A stretch of 24,673 nt of DNA from CAYPHJ01 sp964410485 (GCA_964410485.1 CAYPHJ010000069.1:1-24673), one strand, 5' to 3'. Shown: positions 14,984 to 22,446, counted from the stretch's first letter. Notes: generated by a model not told the origin, from the letters alone. Made by a program: numbers and translations.

Positions 14984-15148
14984 CGGCCGCCACGAGGCGC
15001 CTAGCGGGACAAAGCCGTAACCCACGAGAGAAACAAATTTTTTCACCCCGAAGTGAAGAACATGTAACAGATAAGTTTGCCGATCTTCGTGCCCTTCTTA
15101 GAAAATGGGATTTGAGGTGGGGCCATATAATTCCGTCCCCTGGACACC

Positions 15149-15287
15149 GGCTGTCATTCTGAGGAGCGCTGCGACGAAGAATCTGCTTGTTCGTCGGTCA
15201 GCGGTCCTCGGTCGTCGGTCATTCAAAAGCAGATCCTTCACGGAGTTTATCCTGAGCAGCTTTGCCGAAGGATTCAGGATGACAGCC
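15149..15287. repeat. MITE-like palindromic element with internal 7-bp tandem repeat
   Basis: Ends GGCTGTCATTCT (15149-15160) and AGGATGACAGCC (15276-15287) are inverted repeats with one mismatch. Nested inside are AAGAATCTGCTT and AAGCAGATCCTT (one mismatch) and four copies of CGGTC every 7 bases (15195, 15202, 15209, 15216). The rest of the 14984-15396 gap holds no gene that I can support. Similar CATTCTGAG...GATGACA elements are common spacer repeats in environmental genomes; this is recall. Confidence 0.65.
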
Positions 15288-15297
15288 CTGCGGTGGC

Positions 15298-15331
15298 ACT
15301 TTCATCGTTGTGGGCGAGCGTAAGATCATGA
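15298..15331 (+). repeat. Leader direct repeat, copy 1
   Basis: Contains CTTTCAT, then GTGGGCG-GCGTAAGATCATGA. The same words recur at 17115-17148, with one substitution in the long part. Lies 66 bases before the FAD gene. Confidence 0.6.
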
Positions 15332-15396
15332 TTGGCTGACTTGGTTGTCGACGCTAACAGATCGTCTAGCTTAGGAATATAGAAGGAGCTTCATTG

Positions 15397-16899
15397 ATGC
15401 GGGAGGAGAGAATGGTCAACTGGGACAAAGAAGCCGATGTTGTCGTGGTCGGCTATGGGGCTGCTGGCGGCGTTTCCGCAATCACCGCTCATGACGCGGG
15501 CGCGAAAGTAGTACTGCTGGAAAAGATGCCGCATCCTGGCGGAATTTCAATCCTCTCCGGCGGCGGCGTGGCCTTTGCGCGCAATCCCGAGGGCGCTTTT
15601 CAGTACTTGAAGCGCACCTGCAACGGCACAACTCCGGACGACGTTCTCCGCAAGATGGCTCAAGAAATGGTCGGCATGATCGATTGGATAACGGAACTGG
15701 CGAAGGTGAGCGGCACAGAACCGACGCAAACCGAAACCCGAGGACACGGCACCTATCCTTTCCCTGGCACCAACGACATCGATTCCATCAAGCTCAAAGA
15801 CTTTCCGGCTTATTCGGAGTTTCCGTGGGCCAAAGGTCTTCGCGGCGGCGCACGCCTGTTCAAAGTTGTTTACGATAACGTGCGCGCGCGCAACATCGAG
15901 GTTTTGCTCTCGACCCCGGCAAAACAGCTTGTTCTAAGCAATGACGGCGAGGTTCTCGGCGTTACAGTCGAGCGCAACAGTAGGAATTTAAACATCAAAG
16001 CAACCAAAGGCGTGATCCTTGCCTGCGGCGGTTATGAAAACGATGAAGAGATGAAGCTTCAATATTTTGAAGCCCAGCCCGTGTACCCCGTTTATCTCGG
16101 GAACACAGGTGATGGCATCAAGATGGCACAAAAGGCTGGGGCCGCGCTCTGGCACATGTGGCACTTTCACGGCGGCTATGGTTTCAAATTTCCGGAACTT
16201 CCCTTCGCAATGCGTCATGTATGGGCAGGCCCCAGAAACGAAAATCGTAAAATGATTTGGATTGCCGTCGATCGCTTCGGCCAACGTTTTATGGACGAAT
16301 ACCCGCCAGCGCCGCAGGATACAGGCACACGCGCCCTGGAGTTCTACGACGCGGATATACAAGACTACCCGCGCATCCCCTGTTACTTGATTTTCGACGA
16401 GCAAGGAAGACAACTTGGCCCAATCGCTATTCCCATTGTGAATGATGAGCGCTACGACGCCGCCTGGAGCGCCGACAACCTGGCAGAGGTCGCCAAGGGT
16501 TGGATCAAGAAGGGAAACACGCTTGAAGAGATCGGCGCGCAAGTGGATATAAATCCCAAAATCCTGCGCGCGACGATAGAGCGCTGGAATGATCTCTGTG
16601 CCGCTGGCGAGGATAAAGATTTTCGCCGTCCGCCAAAAACCATGATGCCCATAAGGACCCCGCCGTTTTACATGGTGGAAGCATGGCCGATTGTCAACAA
16701 TACGCAAGGCGGCCCTGTGCACGATGCAGAACAGCGGGTACTTGATCCGATGAAGAGGCCGATTTCACGACTCTACGTGGCAGGGGAAATCAGCTCTATA
16801 TACGGACACCTCTACCTTGAAGCGGGCAATATCACGGAGTGTTTCGTTGCGGGAAAAATCGCCGGCCGGAACGCCGCCGGAGAGCAGCCGTGGGAATAG
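15397..16899 (+). CDS. FAD-dependent dehydrogenase/fumarate-reductase-type flavoprotein (KSTD-like)
   Basis: 500 residues from ATG 15397, with AAGGAG eight bases upstream; ATG 15412 with its own GGAGGAG is an almost equal alternative. N-terminal dinucleotide fold ADVVVVGYGAAGGVSAITAH, then EKMPHPGGISILSGGGVAF. The central cap has TGDGIKMAQKAGAALW and WIAVDRFGQRFMDEYP. The C-terminus is NNTQGGPVHDAEQRV, LYVAGEISSIYGHLYLEAGN and AGKIAGRNAAGEQP, all hallmarks of the FrdA/SdhA/3-ketosteroid-dehydrogenase superfamily. These enzymes add or remove hydrogens next to a carbonyl, using FAD. No Tat or Sec signal, so cytoplasmic. It precedes a CoA-transferase cluster; the likely role is desaturation or reduction of an acid intermediate, with the substrate unknown. 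Confidence 0.92.
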   Translation: MREERMVNWDKEADVVVVGYGAAGGVSAITAHDAGAKVVLLEKMPHPGGISILSGGGVAFARNPEGAFQYLKRTCNGTTPDDVLRKMAQEMVGMIDWITELAKVSGTEPTQTETRGHGTYPFPGTNDIDSIKLKDFPAYSEFPWAKGLRGGARLFKVVYDNVRARNIEVLLSTPAKQLVLSNDGEVLGVTVERNSRNLNIKATKGVILACGGYENDEEMKLQYFEAQPVYPVYLGNTGDGIKMAQKAGAALWHMWHFHGGYGFKFPELPFAMRHVWAGPRNENRKMIWIAVDRFGQRFMDEYPPAPQDTGTRALEFYDADIQDYPRIPCYLIFDEQGRQLGPIAIPIVNDERYDAAWSADNLAEVAKGWIKKGNTLEEIGAQVDINPKILRATIERWNDLCAAGEDKDFRRPPKTMMPIRTPPFYMVEAWPIVNNTQGGPVHDAEQRVLDPMKRPISRLYVAGEISSIYGHLYLEAGNITECFVAGKIAGRNAAGEQPWE

Positions 16900-16968
16900 G
16901 CGCAGAACGGCAATTGTAAAGTCTCGAATCACAGGGAAATAACATCACACCACACACGAAGGACCCCC

Positions 16969-17062
16969 CCCCTTCGATACGACCTTGCGGTCTACTCAGG
17001 GCGGGCGGCCTCTTTATTTCCGGTTCCCCCGAGTAGCCACGTTTCGGTGGCGTATCGAGGGG
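16969..17062. repeat. Two-armed palindromic spacer element
   Basis: Outer arms CCCCTTCGATACG (16969-16981) and CGTATCGAGGGG (17051-17062) are complementary except for one extra T. Second arms TACTC (16993-16997) and GAGTA (17031-17035) also pair. Each side carries its own hairpin: GACC-TTGC-GGTC (16981-16992) and GCCAC-GTTTCG-GTGGC (17036-17051). The result is a cruciform-like unit in the 391-bp gap 16900-17290, which otherwise has no gene. Confidence 0.65.
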
Positions 17063-17114
17063 CTCGATTCGTGCCAAAAGCATGCGGGAATGACGGACTG
17101 TCTTGAAGCTGGAT

Positions 17115-17148
17115 CTTTCATTCTCTGTGGGCGTGCGTAAGATCATGA
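17115..17148 (+). repeat. Leader direct repeat, copy 2
   Basis: Same words as 15298-15331 (CTTTCAT, GTGGGCG-GCGTAAGATCATGA), here 142 bases before the CoA-transferase A gene. Both copies follow a palindromic element and precede a gene of the same cluster. Confidence 0.6.
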
Positions 17149-17228
17149 AACACTTCGTGGTGAGGTCTACGCTGACTAGGTTGCGGCTTCGCCGTCAGGT
17201 GTTTCGTAGTGTGCGTTTGAAACACTTC
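17147..17228. promoter_or_regulatory. Repeated GAAACAC motif upstream of the CoA-transferase
   Basis: GAAACACTTC occurs at 17147-17156 and again at 17219-17228, and GTGTTTC (inverse of GAAACAC) at 17199-17205. Two direct and one inverted copy in 82 bases could be binding sites for a regulator; unproven. Confidence 0.3.
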
Positions 17229-17290
17229 TAAAGCGAACAAGTTTAATCCCGGATGTCCGCCGATGAACTCCGGTTTCTTCCAAGATACAG

Positions 17291-18211
17291 ATGCCCGTTA
17301 TGGACAAAATCCGCTCACTGCATGATGCCATCGCAAGCGATATACAGGATGGTATGAGCATCGCTCTGGGCTGCGGGCTCGAATCGCTGATACCTTTCGC
17401 AGCAAGCTACGAAATCATCAGGCAGCGCAAAAAAGATCTCAGCTTGATCGGGCCAATATCAGACATGCAATTCGATCAGCTTATCGGAGCGGGCTGTGTG
17501 AAAAAGGTGGCTGCGTCATGGGTCGGCAACGTCGCCGCCGGACTTGGACATAACTACCGGCGGGCGGCTGAAACCGGCATTCCCAACCCGATCGAAATCG
17601 AAGAACACTCTAATTTCACTATCGGCCTGGGCCTGCAGGCCGCTGCAAACGGGCTGCCGTTCCTGCCGGCGAGAACCGTGATGGGTAGTGATTTTCGCTC
17701 GGGGTCACAGTTCGCTCGCATTCGCTGCCCGTTTACAAACCAGCAACTGTTGGCTGTCCGGGCCATTCACCCGGACGTGGCAATCCTACACGTGCAACGC
17801 GCCGATCGGGAGGGCAACGCGCACGTGTGGGGTAATTTCGGCGTTATGCGGGAAGCAGCTCTCGCGGCAACAAAAGTTATCTTGACCTGCGAGGAAATCG
17901 TCGATCACGATATGATCCTCAAAGATCCCAACCGCACAGTGATTCCAGGTTTTACCGTATCGAGCGTAGTCCATGAACCGTTCGGTGCCCACCCGGCGCC
18001 AACACAAGGTTACAGCCGGCGCGACGACGATTTTTATTTCGAGTACCACAAGGAAACGCGCTCGCGGGAAGGCTTTGAGCGTTGGTTGGAAACATGGGTC
18101 TTAACGGTGACAGATCATCGCGCTTTTCTGGCACTTTTGGGCAATGACCGCCTTAAGAAATTGAAACCGCAAGGAAACCTGTTTACTCCGCCAGTAAGCT
18201 TTAACTACTGA
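17291..18211 (+). CDS. CoA-transferase subunit A (glutaconate CoA-transferase-like)
   Basis: 306 residues of the class I CoA-transferase alpha family. Hallmarks are IASDIQDGMSIALGCGLESL, VAASWVGNVAAGLGHNYRRA, NFTIGLGLQAAANGLPFLPA, HPDVAILHVQRADREGNAHV and ILTCEEIVDHD. The last three match the glutaconate CoA-transferase A/IpdA branch rather than the acetoacetate branch. The alpha subunit binds CoA, and the catalytic Glu is in the beta subunit at 18817. ATG 17291 (MPVMDKIRSL) has no good SD; ATG 17300 is possible. GlcG follows after 59 bases and the beta subunit comes next. The A and B genes are normally adjacent; here a third gene is inserted. Probable role: activation of, or CoA exchange on, an organic acid from the pathway. 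Confidence 0.9.
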   Translation: MPVMDKIRSLHDAIASDIQDGMSIALGCGLESLIPFAASYEIIRQRKKDLSLIGPISDMQFDQLIGAGCVKKVAASWVGNVAAGLGHNYRRAAETGIPNPIEIEEHSNFTIGLGLQAAANGLPFLPARTVMGSDFRSGSQFARIRCPFTNQQLLAVRAIHPDVAILHVQRADREGNAHVWGNFGVMREAALAATKVILTCEEIVDHDMILKDPNRTVIPGFTVSSVVHEPFGAHPAPTQGYSRRDDDFYFEYHKETRSREGFERWLETWVLTVTDHRAFLALLGNDRLKKLKPQGNLFTPPVSFNY

Positions 18212-18270
18212 GCGAGCAAAAACTCACGACTGTCCAAAATCCACAACAATTTGAGCACCGGAGGAAAAAG

Positions 18271-18705
18271 ATGAAAACCATACCATCCTTTAAGCTGACG
18301 CAGGAAGGCTCGGATATTATTCTGAACGCCGCCATTGAGAAGGCAAAGGAACTGGGACAAATCGTCAGCGTGGCCGTGGTGGATGCGGGTGGACACCTGT
18401 TTGCGTTCAAACGCATGACTAATGGCCGTACCCATAATACTCTGCTTGCGCTCGCCAAAGCGCGCGGCGCTGCGCTCACCACGGCAGCGACCGGCAAAAA
18501 AAATCGCGAAGGCGCAGAAATCCCGGATCATCAAGTACTGGCTCAAACGCTCGGTGTCGGACCCGGGTGGTTCATCAGCATCGAAGGAGGGCTCCCGGTT
18601 ACCGTAGAAGGACACTGCATTGGCGGAGTTGGCGTGAGCGGGGCACCGTCCGCCGTCGACCGCCAGATCGGCCAGGCCGGCCTTGATGCCTTCAGCAAGG
18701 CATAG
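18271..18705 (+). CDS. GlcG/HbpS-family protein
   Basis: 144 residues, the usual single-domain length. Core motifs are IVSVAVVDAGGHLFAFKRMT, ALAKARGAALTTAATGKKN and the C-terminal GLPVTVEGHCIGGVGVSGAP, which define the GlcG/HbpS (DUF336) fold. Members bind heme or small ligands, and some are cofactor proteins in glycolate, propanediol or aromatic pathways. No signal peptide, so cytoplasmic. GGAGG six bases before ATG 18271 fixes the start. It lies between the two CoA-transferase subunits, 59 bases after A and 111 before B, a placement that implies involvement in the same step or in sensing its substrate. Confidence 0.9.
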   Translation: MKTIPSFKLTQEGSDIILNAAIEKAKELGQIVSVAVVDAGGHLFAFKRMTNGRTHNTLLALAKARGAALTTAATGKKNREGAEIPDHQVLAQTLGVGPGWFISIEGGLPVTVEGHCIGGVGVSGAPSAVDRQIGQAGLDAFSKA

Positions 18706-18730
18706 GCGCGCAGCGCGTTCAAAAATTCAA

Positions 18731-18756
18731 AGGTTCAAGGTTTAAACCTTTAACCT
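18731..18756. repeat. Palindromic repeat in the glcG-CoA-transferase B spacer
   Basis: The core AAGGTTTAAACCTT (18737-18750) is a perfect palindrome. Arms extend it to 26 bp with a single mismatched pair (18736/18751). No T-tract follows, so it is a weak terminator candidate; it may be a dispersed spacer repeat. Confidence 0.5.
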
Positions 18757-18784
18757 GCATCGCAGAGAAGGAGAAATAGTTCCC

Positions 18785-18804
18785 CGGCTTGGGCGAACAA
18801 GCCG
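18785..18804 (+). promoter_or_regulatory. Hairpin between an SD-like site and the CoA-transferase B start
   Basis: CGGCTTG (18785-18791), loop GGCGAA, CAAGCCG (18798-18804): a perfect 7-bp stem. Upstream, AAGGAG at about 18768-18773 is the only strong SD, but it lies 40 or more bases before ATG 18817. The hairpin may bring it closer or control initiation. Confidence 0.4.
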
Positions 18805-18816
18805 ACGTGTGCCGTC

Positions 18817-19572
18817 ATGGAGTATACGCGAAGAGAGTTGATGGTGGCCGCCGCGGCGCGGGAAATTGGCGACGGCGAAAGGGTTTTCGTCGGCATGCGC
18901 TTGCCCCTTTTGGGTTTTGCCGTAGCCAAGGAGCTTCACGCTCCCAACGCGTTGGGAATCTTCGAAAATGGTGTAATTCGCGACTGGCCCGCCCTGGAGT
19001 CCATCTTCACGATGAGCGATCCGCCGAACGTCGCGCGCGCTCTTTATTGCGGCGGGCTCAACGATGTCATGTATCTTTTGCAAAGCGGGCGCGTCGAGGT
19101 GGGTTTCATCGGCGGCGCCGAGATCGATCGATTCGGCAATCTCAATACTCACTGGGTTGAAGAACATGGTAAGCGAATCCGGCTTCCGGGCAGCGGCGGA
19201 GCTGCGGACATCGCCACGATGGCGCGACGGTGCATCATCATTATGAATCATGAGCGACGCCGTTTTTTGCCCAGGGTTCGCTATATCACCTCACCCGGTC
19301 ATGGCGATGGCGCCAATTGGCGGGACAATCATGGATTGCCCGGAGGGGGACCAAGCCGCGTCATCACAAGCATGGGAATATTTTCATTTGAATCCGACAC
19401 GCGGGAAATGATTTTAGTTTCGCACCACCCGGGAGTATCGGTGGAGGAGATCAAGGCGGAAACCGGGTGGCCGCTGCGTGTGTCGGCGCACATTTCGCAG
19501 ACCCGACCACCGTCAAGAGAAGAGCTCACGGCCGTAAGAAAATACGATCCGAAGCAGGTTTGGACGGCATAA
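18817..19572 (+). CDS. CoA-transferase subunit B (glutaconate CoA-transferase-like)
   Basis: 251 residues of the class I beta family. The N-terminus is YTRRELMVAAAAREIGDGER. The catalytic Glu is E50 in GIFENGVI, the (S)ENG motif that forms the glutamyl-CoA thioester. Downstream are VEVGFIGGAEIDRFGNLNT, LPGSGGAADIATMARR and MILVSHHPGVSVEEI. It pairs with the subunit at 17291. ATG 18817 is required by conservation of the YTxxELM start even though its SD is remote and a hairpin intervenes; the next ATG (18841) would remove that segment. The last gene of the plus-strand cluster: 86 bases later the convergent cyclophilin gene ends. Confidence 0.9.
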   Translation: MEYTRRELMVAAAAREIGDGERVFVGMRLPLLGFAVAKELHAPNALGIFENGVIRDWPALESIFTMSDPPNVARALYCGGLNDVMYLLQSGRVEVGFIGGAEIDRFGNLNTHWVEEHGKRIRLPGSGGAADIATMARRCIIIMNHERRRFLPRVRYITSPGHGDGANWRDNHGLPGGGPSRVITSMGIFSFESDTREMILVSHHPGVSVEEIKAETGWPLRVSAHISQTRPPSREELTAVRKYDPKQVWTA

Positions 19573-19590
19573 CGATAGGCTAAGGTTTTA

Positions 19591-19653
19591 GGTTTAGGCT
19601 GAGGTTCGGATAACTCTCGATCCGTGGAGAAATCTCGACCTCAACCTCAACCT
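19591..19653. terminator. Imperfect inverted repeat between convergent genes
   Basis: GGTTTAGGCTGAGGTT (19591-19606) and the complement of CTCGACCTCAACCTCAACC (19635-19653) match at about 15 of 19 positions. Position between two convergent stop codons fits a bidirectional terminator, but it lacks T-tracts and may be a spacer repeat. Confidence 0.35.
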
Positions 19654-19658
19654 GCAGT

Positions 19659-20174
19659 CTATGGTTCAACCTTCACGGAGTTAATGATCACAGCCTCAAG
19701 GGGCACGTCCTGGTGCATACCACGACTTCCCGTTTCGACGCCTTCGATGGCGCGCACCGACTCCATTCCCCCTATGACCCGGCCGAAGACCGCATAGCCG
19801 TAACCGTCCGGGGATTCGCTTCGATGATCGAGAAAATCGTTGTCCTTGAGGTTTATGAAGAACTGCGCGGTGGCGCTGTCTACTACGCTGGTCCGCGCCA
19901 TGGCGATGGTCCCGGTCTGATTCTTGAGCCCATTGTTTGCTTCGTTCTTGATCGGCGCTTTGGCGCCTTTTTGTTTCATCTGCGGGTCAAAGCCACCGCC
20001 CTGTATCATGAACCCTGCAATCACACGATGGAAGATAAGCCCATCATAGTGGCCTTCCTGGACATAATCGATAAAGTTTTTAGTCGCGATAGGCGCTTTT
20101 TCTGCATCCAACTCGATACGAATATCGCCCTTGTTGGTCGCCAGTGTGACAACCGGATTTTTTCTGTCTGCCAT
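19659..20174 (-). CDS. Cyclophilin-type peptidyl-prolyl cis-trans isomerase
   Basis: 171 residues from ATG 20174, with GGAGGAG about five bases upstream; an open frame to 20249 lacks support. Motifs are VVTLATNKGDIRIELDAEKA, GLIFHRVIAGFMIQGGGFD with catalytic R50, GTIAMAR and SATAQFFINLKDNDFLD. No signal peptide, so a cytoplasmic PpiB-like enzyme accelerating prolyl isomerisation. Housekeeping in character and unrelated to the pathway genes either side. Convergent with CoA-transferase B and divergent from the DapA-family gene. Confidence 0.95.
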   Translation of the reverse strand: MADRKNPVVTLATNKGDIRIELDAEKAPIATKNFIDYVQEGHYDGLIFHRVIAGFMIQGGGFDPQMKQKGAKAPIKNEANNGLKNQTGTIAMARTSVVDSATAQFFINLKDNDFLDHRSESPDGYGYAVFGRVIGGMESVRAIEGVETGSRGMHQDVPLEAVIINSVKVEP

Positions 20175-20400
20175 CGGACTCCTCCCTTTGAGCAGTTTTG
20201 GTACGCTTAACACTTTTTTTACCGGAGCGATACCTGGCAGCTGCTGCACGGCCGTTCAAAAGGTTCAATCGCTGCGCTCCGTTTAAAGGGCCAGACAAAC
20301 CGCAAGCAGATTACGCCCTCCGAAAGCTGGAATTCTGGCGTGCGATGAGATATGCGTACGGGCGAATAAGAGAGATCTCAACTTAGTTACGGAGGGGCTT

Positions 20401-21318
20401 ATGGCGAGCGAAAAAAGACTCGAAGGGATCCTTATGCCGATGCCAGTGGCGTTCAAAACCGACGGTGCTATCGACCCTGGAGCAACCGATGCAATCATCG
20501 ATTTTTATCTTGACGCAGGCGTACATGGATTTTTTCCCCTGGGTACGCACGGTCAAGGAATGGTAATGGAGATTGACGAACGAAAACAAGTTGCCGAGCA
20601 AATCGTCAATCGTGTTCGCGGTCGCGTTCCTATCGTCATGCACATTGGCACGGCCAATACGTTTTCGTCCATTGATCTCGCCAAACACGCCGCCGCTCTG
20701 GGCGTGGACGCCATCGGGATAGTTCCCCCCTATTATTATCCCCATGACGATTACGAGGTCTACGCCCATTACAAAGCGATCGCGAAGGCCGTCTCCGGTG
20801 TGCCGTTGTTCATCTACGATAATACTGAAACAACACACGTCGAGATCACGCCGCCCAAGGCCAACAAAATCATCGAAGCCATCGCGCCCAATACACTGGC
20901 CGGCATCAAGGTCTCGTTTATCCCGTACGATAAGCTTTTGGGGTATGTCTTTCAGTTGCCGAAGTCAGTTGGTGTTTTTCCGGGAGGCATCTTTTCGCTT
21001 TACACGGGTTATTCTCTCGGCGTGCGCGGCGCCATTCACCCGCCGTCCACGCCGTTCCCAGAGGTGTGCGTCAAAATGTACGAAGCTCTGAAAGCAGGAA
21101 ACTTAAAGGAAGCACAAAAGCAGCACGACCTTCTCGCCGCAGTGTTACAGGTGGTCGGCCGCTTTTTGCGCACTCATGGCCGCGGTGTCTTCGCGGAATT
21201 GATGCGGCTCAGGGGTTTACGCGTGGAACGCTTCCCGCGGTGGGAGTGCGCGCCATTTAGTGAGAAGGACCGCGTTGATCTCAAGGAAGGCCTGGCAAAA
21301 ACGGGCATCGCCCTTTAA
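20401..21318 (+). CDS. DapA/dihydrodipicolinate-synthase-family lyase, divergent
   Basis: 305 residues with the family TIM barrel. It starts EGILMPMPVAFKTDGAIDP and contains HIGTANTFSSIDLAKHAAAL, VDAIGIVPPYYYP and Schiff-base Lys K170 (AGIKVSF). Two positions argue against lysine biosynthesis: GTTGE is GTHGQ (49-52), replacing the second Thr with His, and the YNxP-R-T motif is Y139-DNTETT, without the Arg that binds aspartate semialdehyde. Relatives with such changes cleave or condense 2-oxo acids in sugar-acid or aromatic catabolism. GGAGG six bases before ATG 20401 sets the start. A single gene with a 226-bp divergent spacer upstream and a short convergent spacer downstream. Substrate unknown. 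Confidence 0.9.
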   Translation: MASEKRLEGILMPMPVAFKTDGAIDPGATDAIIDFYLDAGVHGFFPLGTHGQGMVMEIDERKQVAEQIVNRVRGRVPIVMHIGTANTFSSIDLAKHAAALGVDAIGIVPPYYYPHDDYEVYAHYKAIAKAVSGVPLFIYDNTETTHVEITPPKANKIIEAIAPNTLAGIKVSFIPYDKLLGYVFQLPKSVGVFPGGIFSLYTGYSLGVRGAIHPPSTPFPEVCVKMYEALKAGNLKEAQKQHDLLAAVLQVVGRFLRTHGRGVFAELMRLRGLRVERFPRWECAPFSEKDRVDLKEGLAKTGIAL

Positions 21319-21373
21319 GCATCATCACAGACGCCCGAGTTACGCCCGATCACGCTCAAAGATCGAAGGCCGA

Positions 21374-21808
21374 CTATGACTGTTTTCGGCCGGGAGCAGC
21401 CAATTTTCCGCTGCGGTTGATTCTTTTGAGCTTTCTTTTGACGTTTTTGAGATATAAATCTCTCTCGGTTGCCTTCTTGTCCCATCCTTCAGCGGGTGTG
21501 CGCCATCGCCACTCCAGCATGCCTCGGCGGATGTAGTTTGGATTCAAACTCAAGGCCTCACAAACATTGACAAAGGAGAACGGTTGCTCTTCGTCTTCGG
21601 CAAAAATCCACTCCTGAGCCTCCCGGAACAATTTCGTTCCGGCTCCATCGCGCGCGGTTGAGTGCTTACAAAAGCACTCCACGGCATCAGCTAAAACGGC
21701 AAGCATGAGTTCCTTTTCCGGTGGAATCGGGCCTCGGTTCAATGACTCTCTAAAAAATAGCTGAGTTGTCGCCGGATCAGCGCTGAAAAGACGTCCTAAC
21801 TCATTCAT
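21374..21808 (-). CDS. Small conserved hypothetical protein, paralogue of 6129-6452
   Basis: 144 residues, mostly helical. After about 30 N-terminal residues comes PPEKELMLAVLADAVECF, then FREAQEWIFAEDEEQPFSFV, NVCEALSLNPNYIRRGMLEW, and a basic tail (KNVKRKLKRINRSGKLAA). The last block (VCEALSLNPNYIRRGM) reads like a helix-turn-helix recognition unit, and the basic tail would suit nucleic-acid binding; both are inference. The protein at 6129 has the same block order without the long N- and C-terminal extensions. GAGGAG eight bases before ATG 21808 supports the start. I recall such proteins as common, uncharacterised genes in deltaproteobacteria. Confidence 0.7.
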   Translation of the reverse strand: MNELGRLFSADPATTQLFFRESLNRGPIPPEKELMLAVLADAVECFCKHSTARDGAGTKLFREAQEWIFAEDEEQPFSFVNVCEALSLNPNYIRRGMLEWRWRTPAEGWDKKATERDLYLKNVKRKLKRINRSGKLAAPGRKQS

Positions 21809-21915
21809 AACAACAGCTCCTCTTTTCTACAGAAGCCCCGGGGTTGATTCGGCCAGCTTTGCTTCGGCGATACAGTGTTGGCTCACGAAGCGGAATTTTG
21901 GCTGATCTGACAGGT

Positions 21916-22380
21916 TTAAAGGCTGGAGCTTGAGGGTGGAGAGCGAGTCAGACCGGAGGCTATCACCGGCCACAGACGACGGTTTCGATTGCGATCTAAG
22001 CGTACAAACGTTTGACGAAAATCGGCATTTAGAGCGAGGCGGCCCACGCTCAACGCAATTTTGCCGGCCGCAAAGCAGTCACTCTTCGGACCTCTATCCG
22101 AATAAGTCACTTTGCTATTAACAAACCGGGGACCAAACCCGGGTAAATAACTGCCCGAACTGGTCTCGACAATTGCAGCACACAGTGCAAGGAGCAGGAT
22201 CGAGGCAAGCGTCTTACGGCGCACTGCGAGCAACGGCCGTCGCAGGGCTTTATTGTCATTGTGGACAAATGCCATCGGGGCGGAGCCTAGCCCAACCCTC
22301 GGCCGGCGGTCAAGTGCCCCGCGCGTGGCGAGTATGCTGTTCCGTAAGTGCGTTTGGCGGGCGGAGCACGCGAAAGCCAC
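21916..22380 (-). CDS. Doubtful ORF, possible exported protein
   Basis: 154 codons from 22380, with an internal Met at 22275 (MAFVHNDNK) that would give 119. From there, RRKTLASILLLALCAAIVET could be a signal peptide. The remainder (GFGPRFVNSKVTYSDRGPKS and so on) has no recognised motif and ends in a serine run. No SD is seen at either start. The 780-bp gap 21809-22588 holds nothing better. Kept at low confidence because the hydrophobic segment and length are more than random. Confidence 0.25.
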   Translation of the reverse strand: MAFACSARQTHLRNSILATRGALDRRPRVGLGSAPMAFVHNDNKALRRPLLAVRRKTLASILLLALCAAIVETSSGSYLPGFGPRFVNSKVTYSDRGPKSDCFAAGKIALSVGRLALNADFRQTFVRLDRNRNRRLWPVIASGLTRSPPSSSSL

Positions 22381-22409
22381 ACCGAAAATAAGGCAAAGAT
22401 AAACACTTG

Positions 22410-22429
22410 ATTCCTACTTACGCAGGAAT
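22410..22429. repeat. Short hairpin repeat
   Basis: ATTCCT (22410-22415) and AGGAAT (22424-22429) form a 6-bp stem around an 8-base loop, the common ATTCC...GGAATGAC spacer-repeat type. Confidence 0.4.
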
Positions 22430-22446
22430 GACGATAACGTGCACCG

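Noticed and set aside
15195..15222. Four CGGTC repeats as a CRISPR fragment
   Set aside because: Unit is 7 bp with 2-base variable parts; far too short for repeats and spacers, and no cas genes are present.
15988..16722. 244-codon minus-strand ORF
   Set aside because: Antisense shadow of the FAD enzyme; His/Cys-rich, without family motifs.
18789..19160. Alternate-frame ORF starting TTG close to the AAGGAG site
   Set aside because: Arg-rich nonsense composition and overlap with CoA-transferase B, whose frame is conserved.
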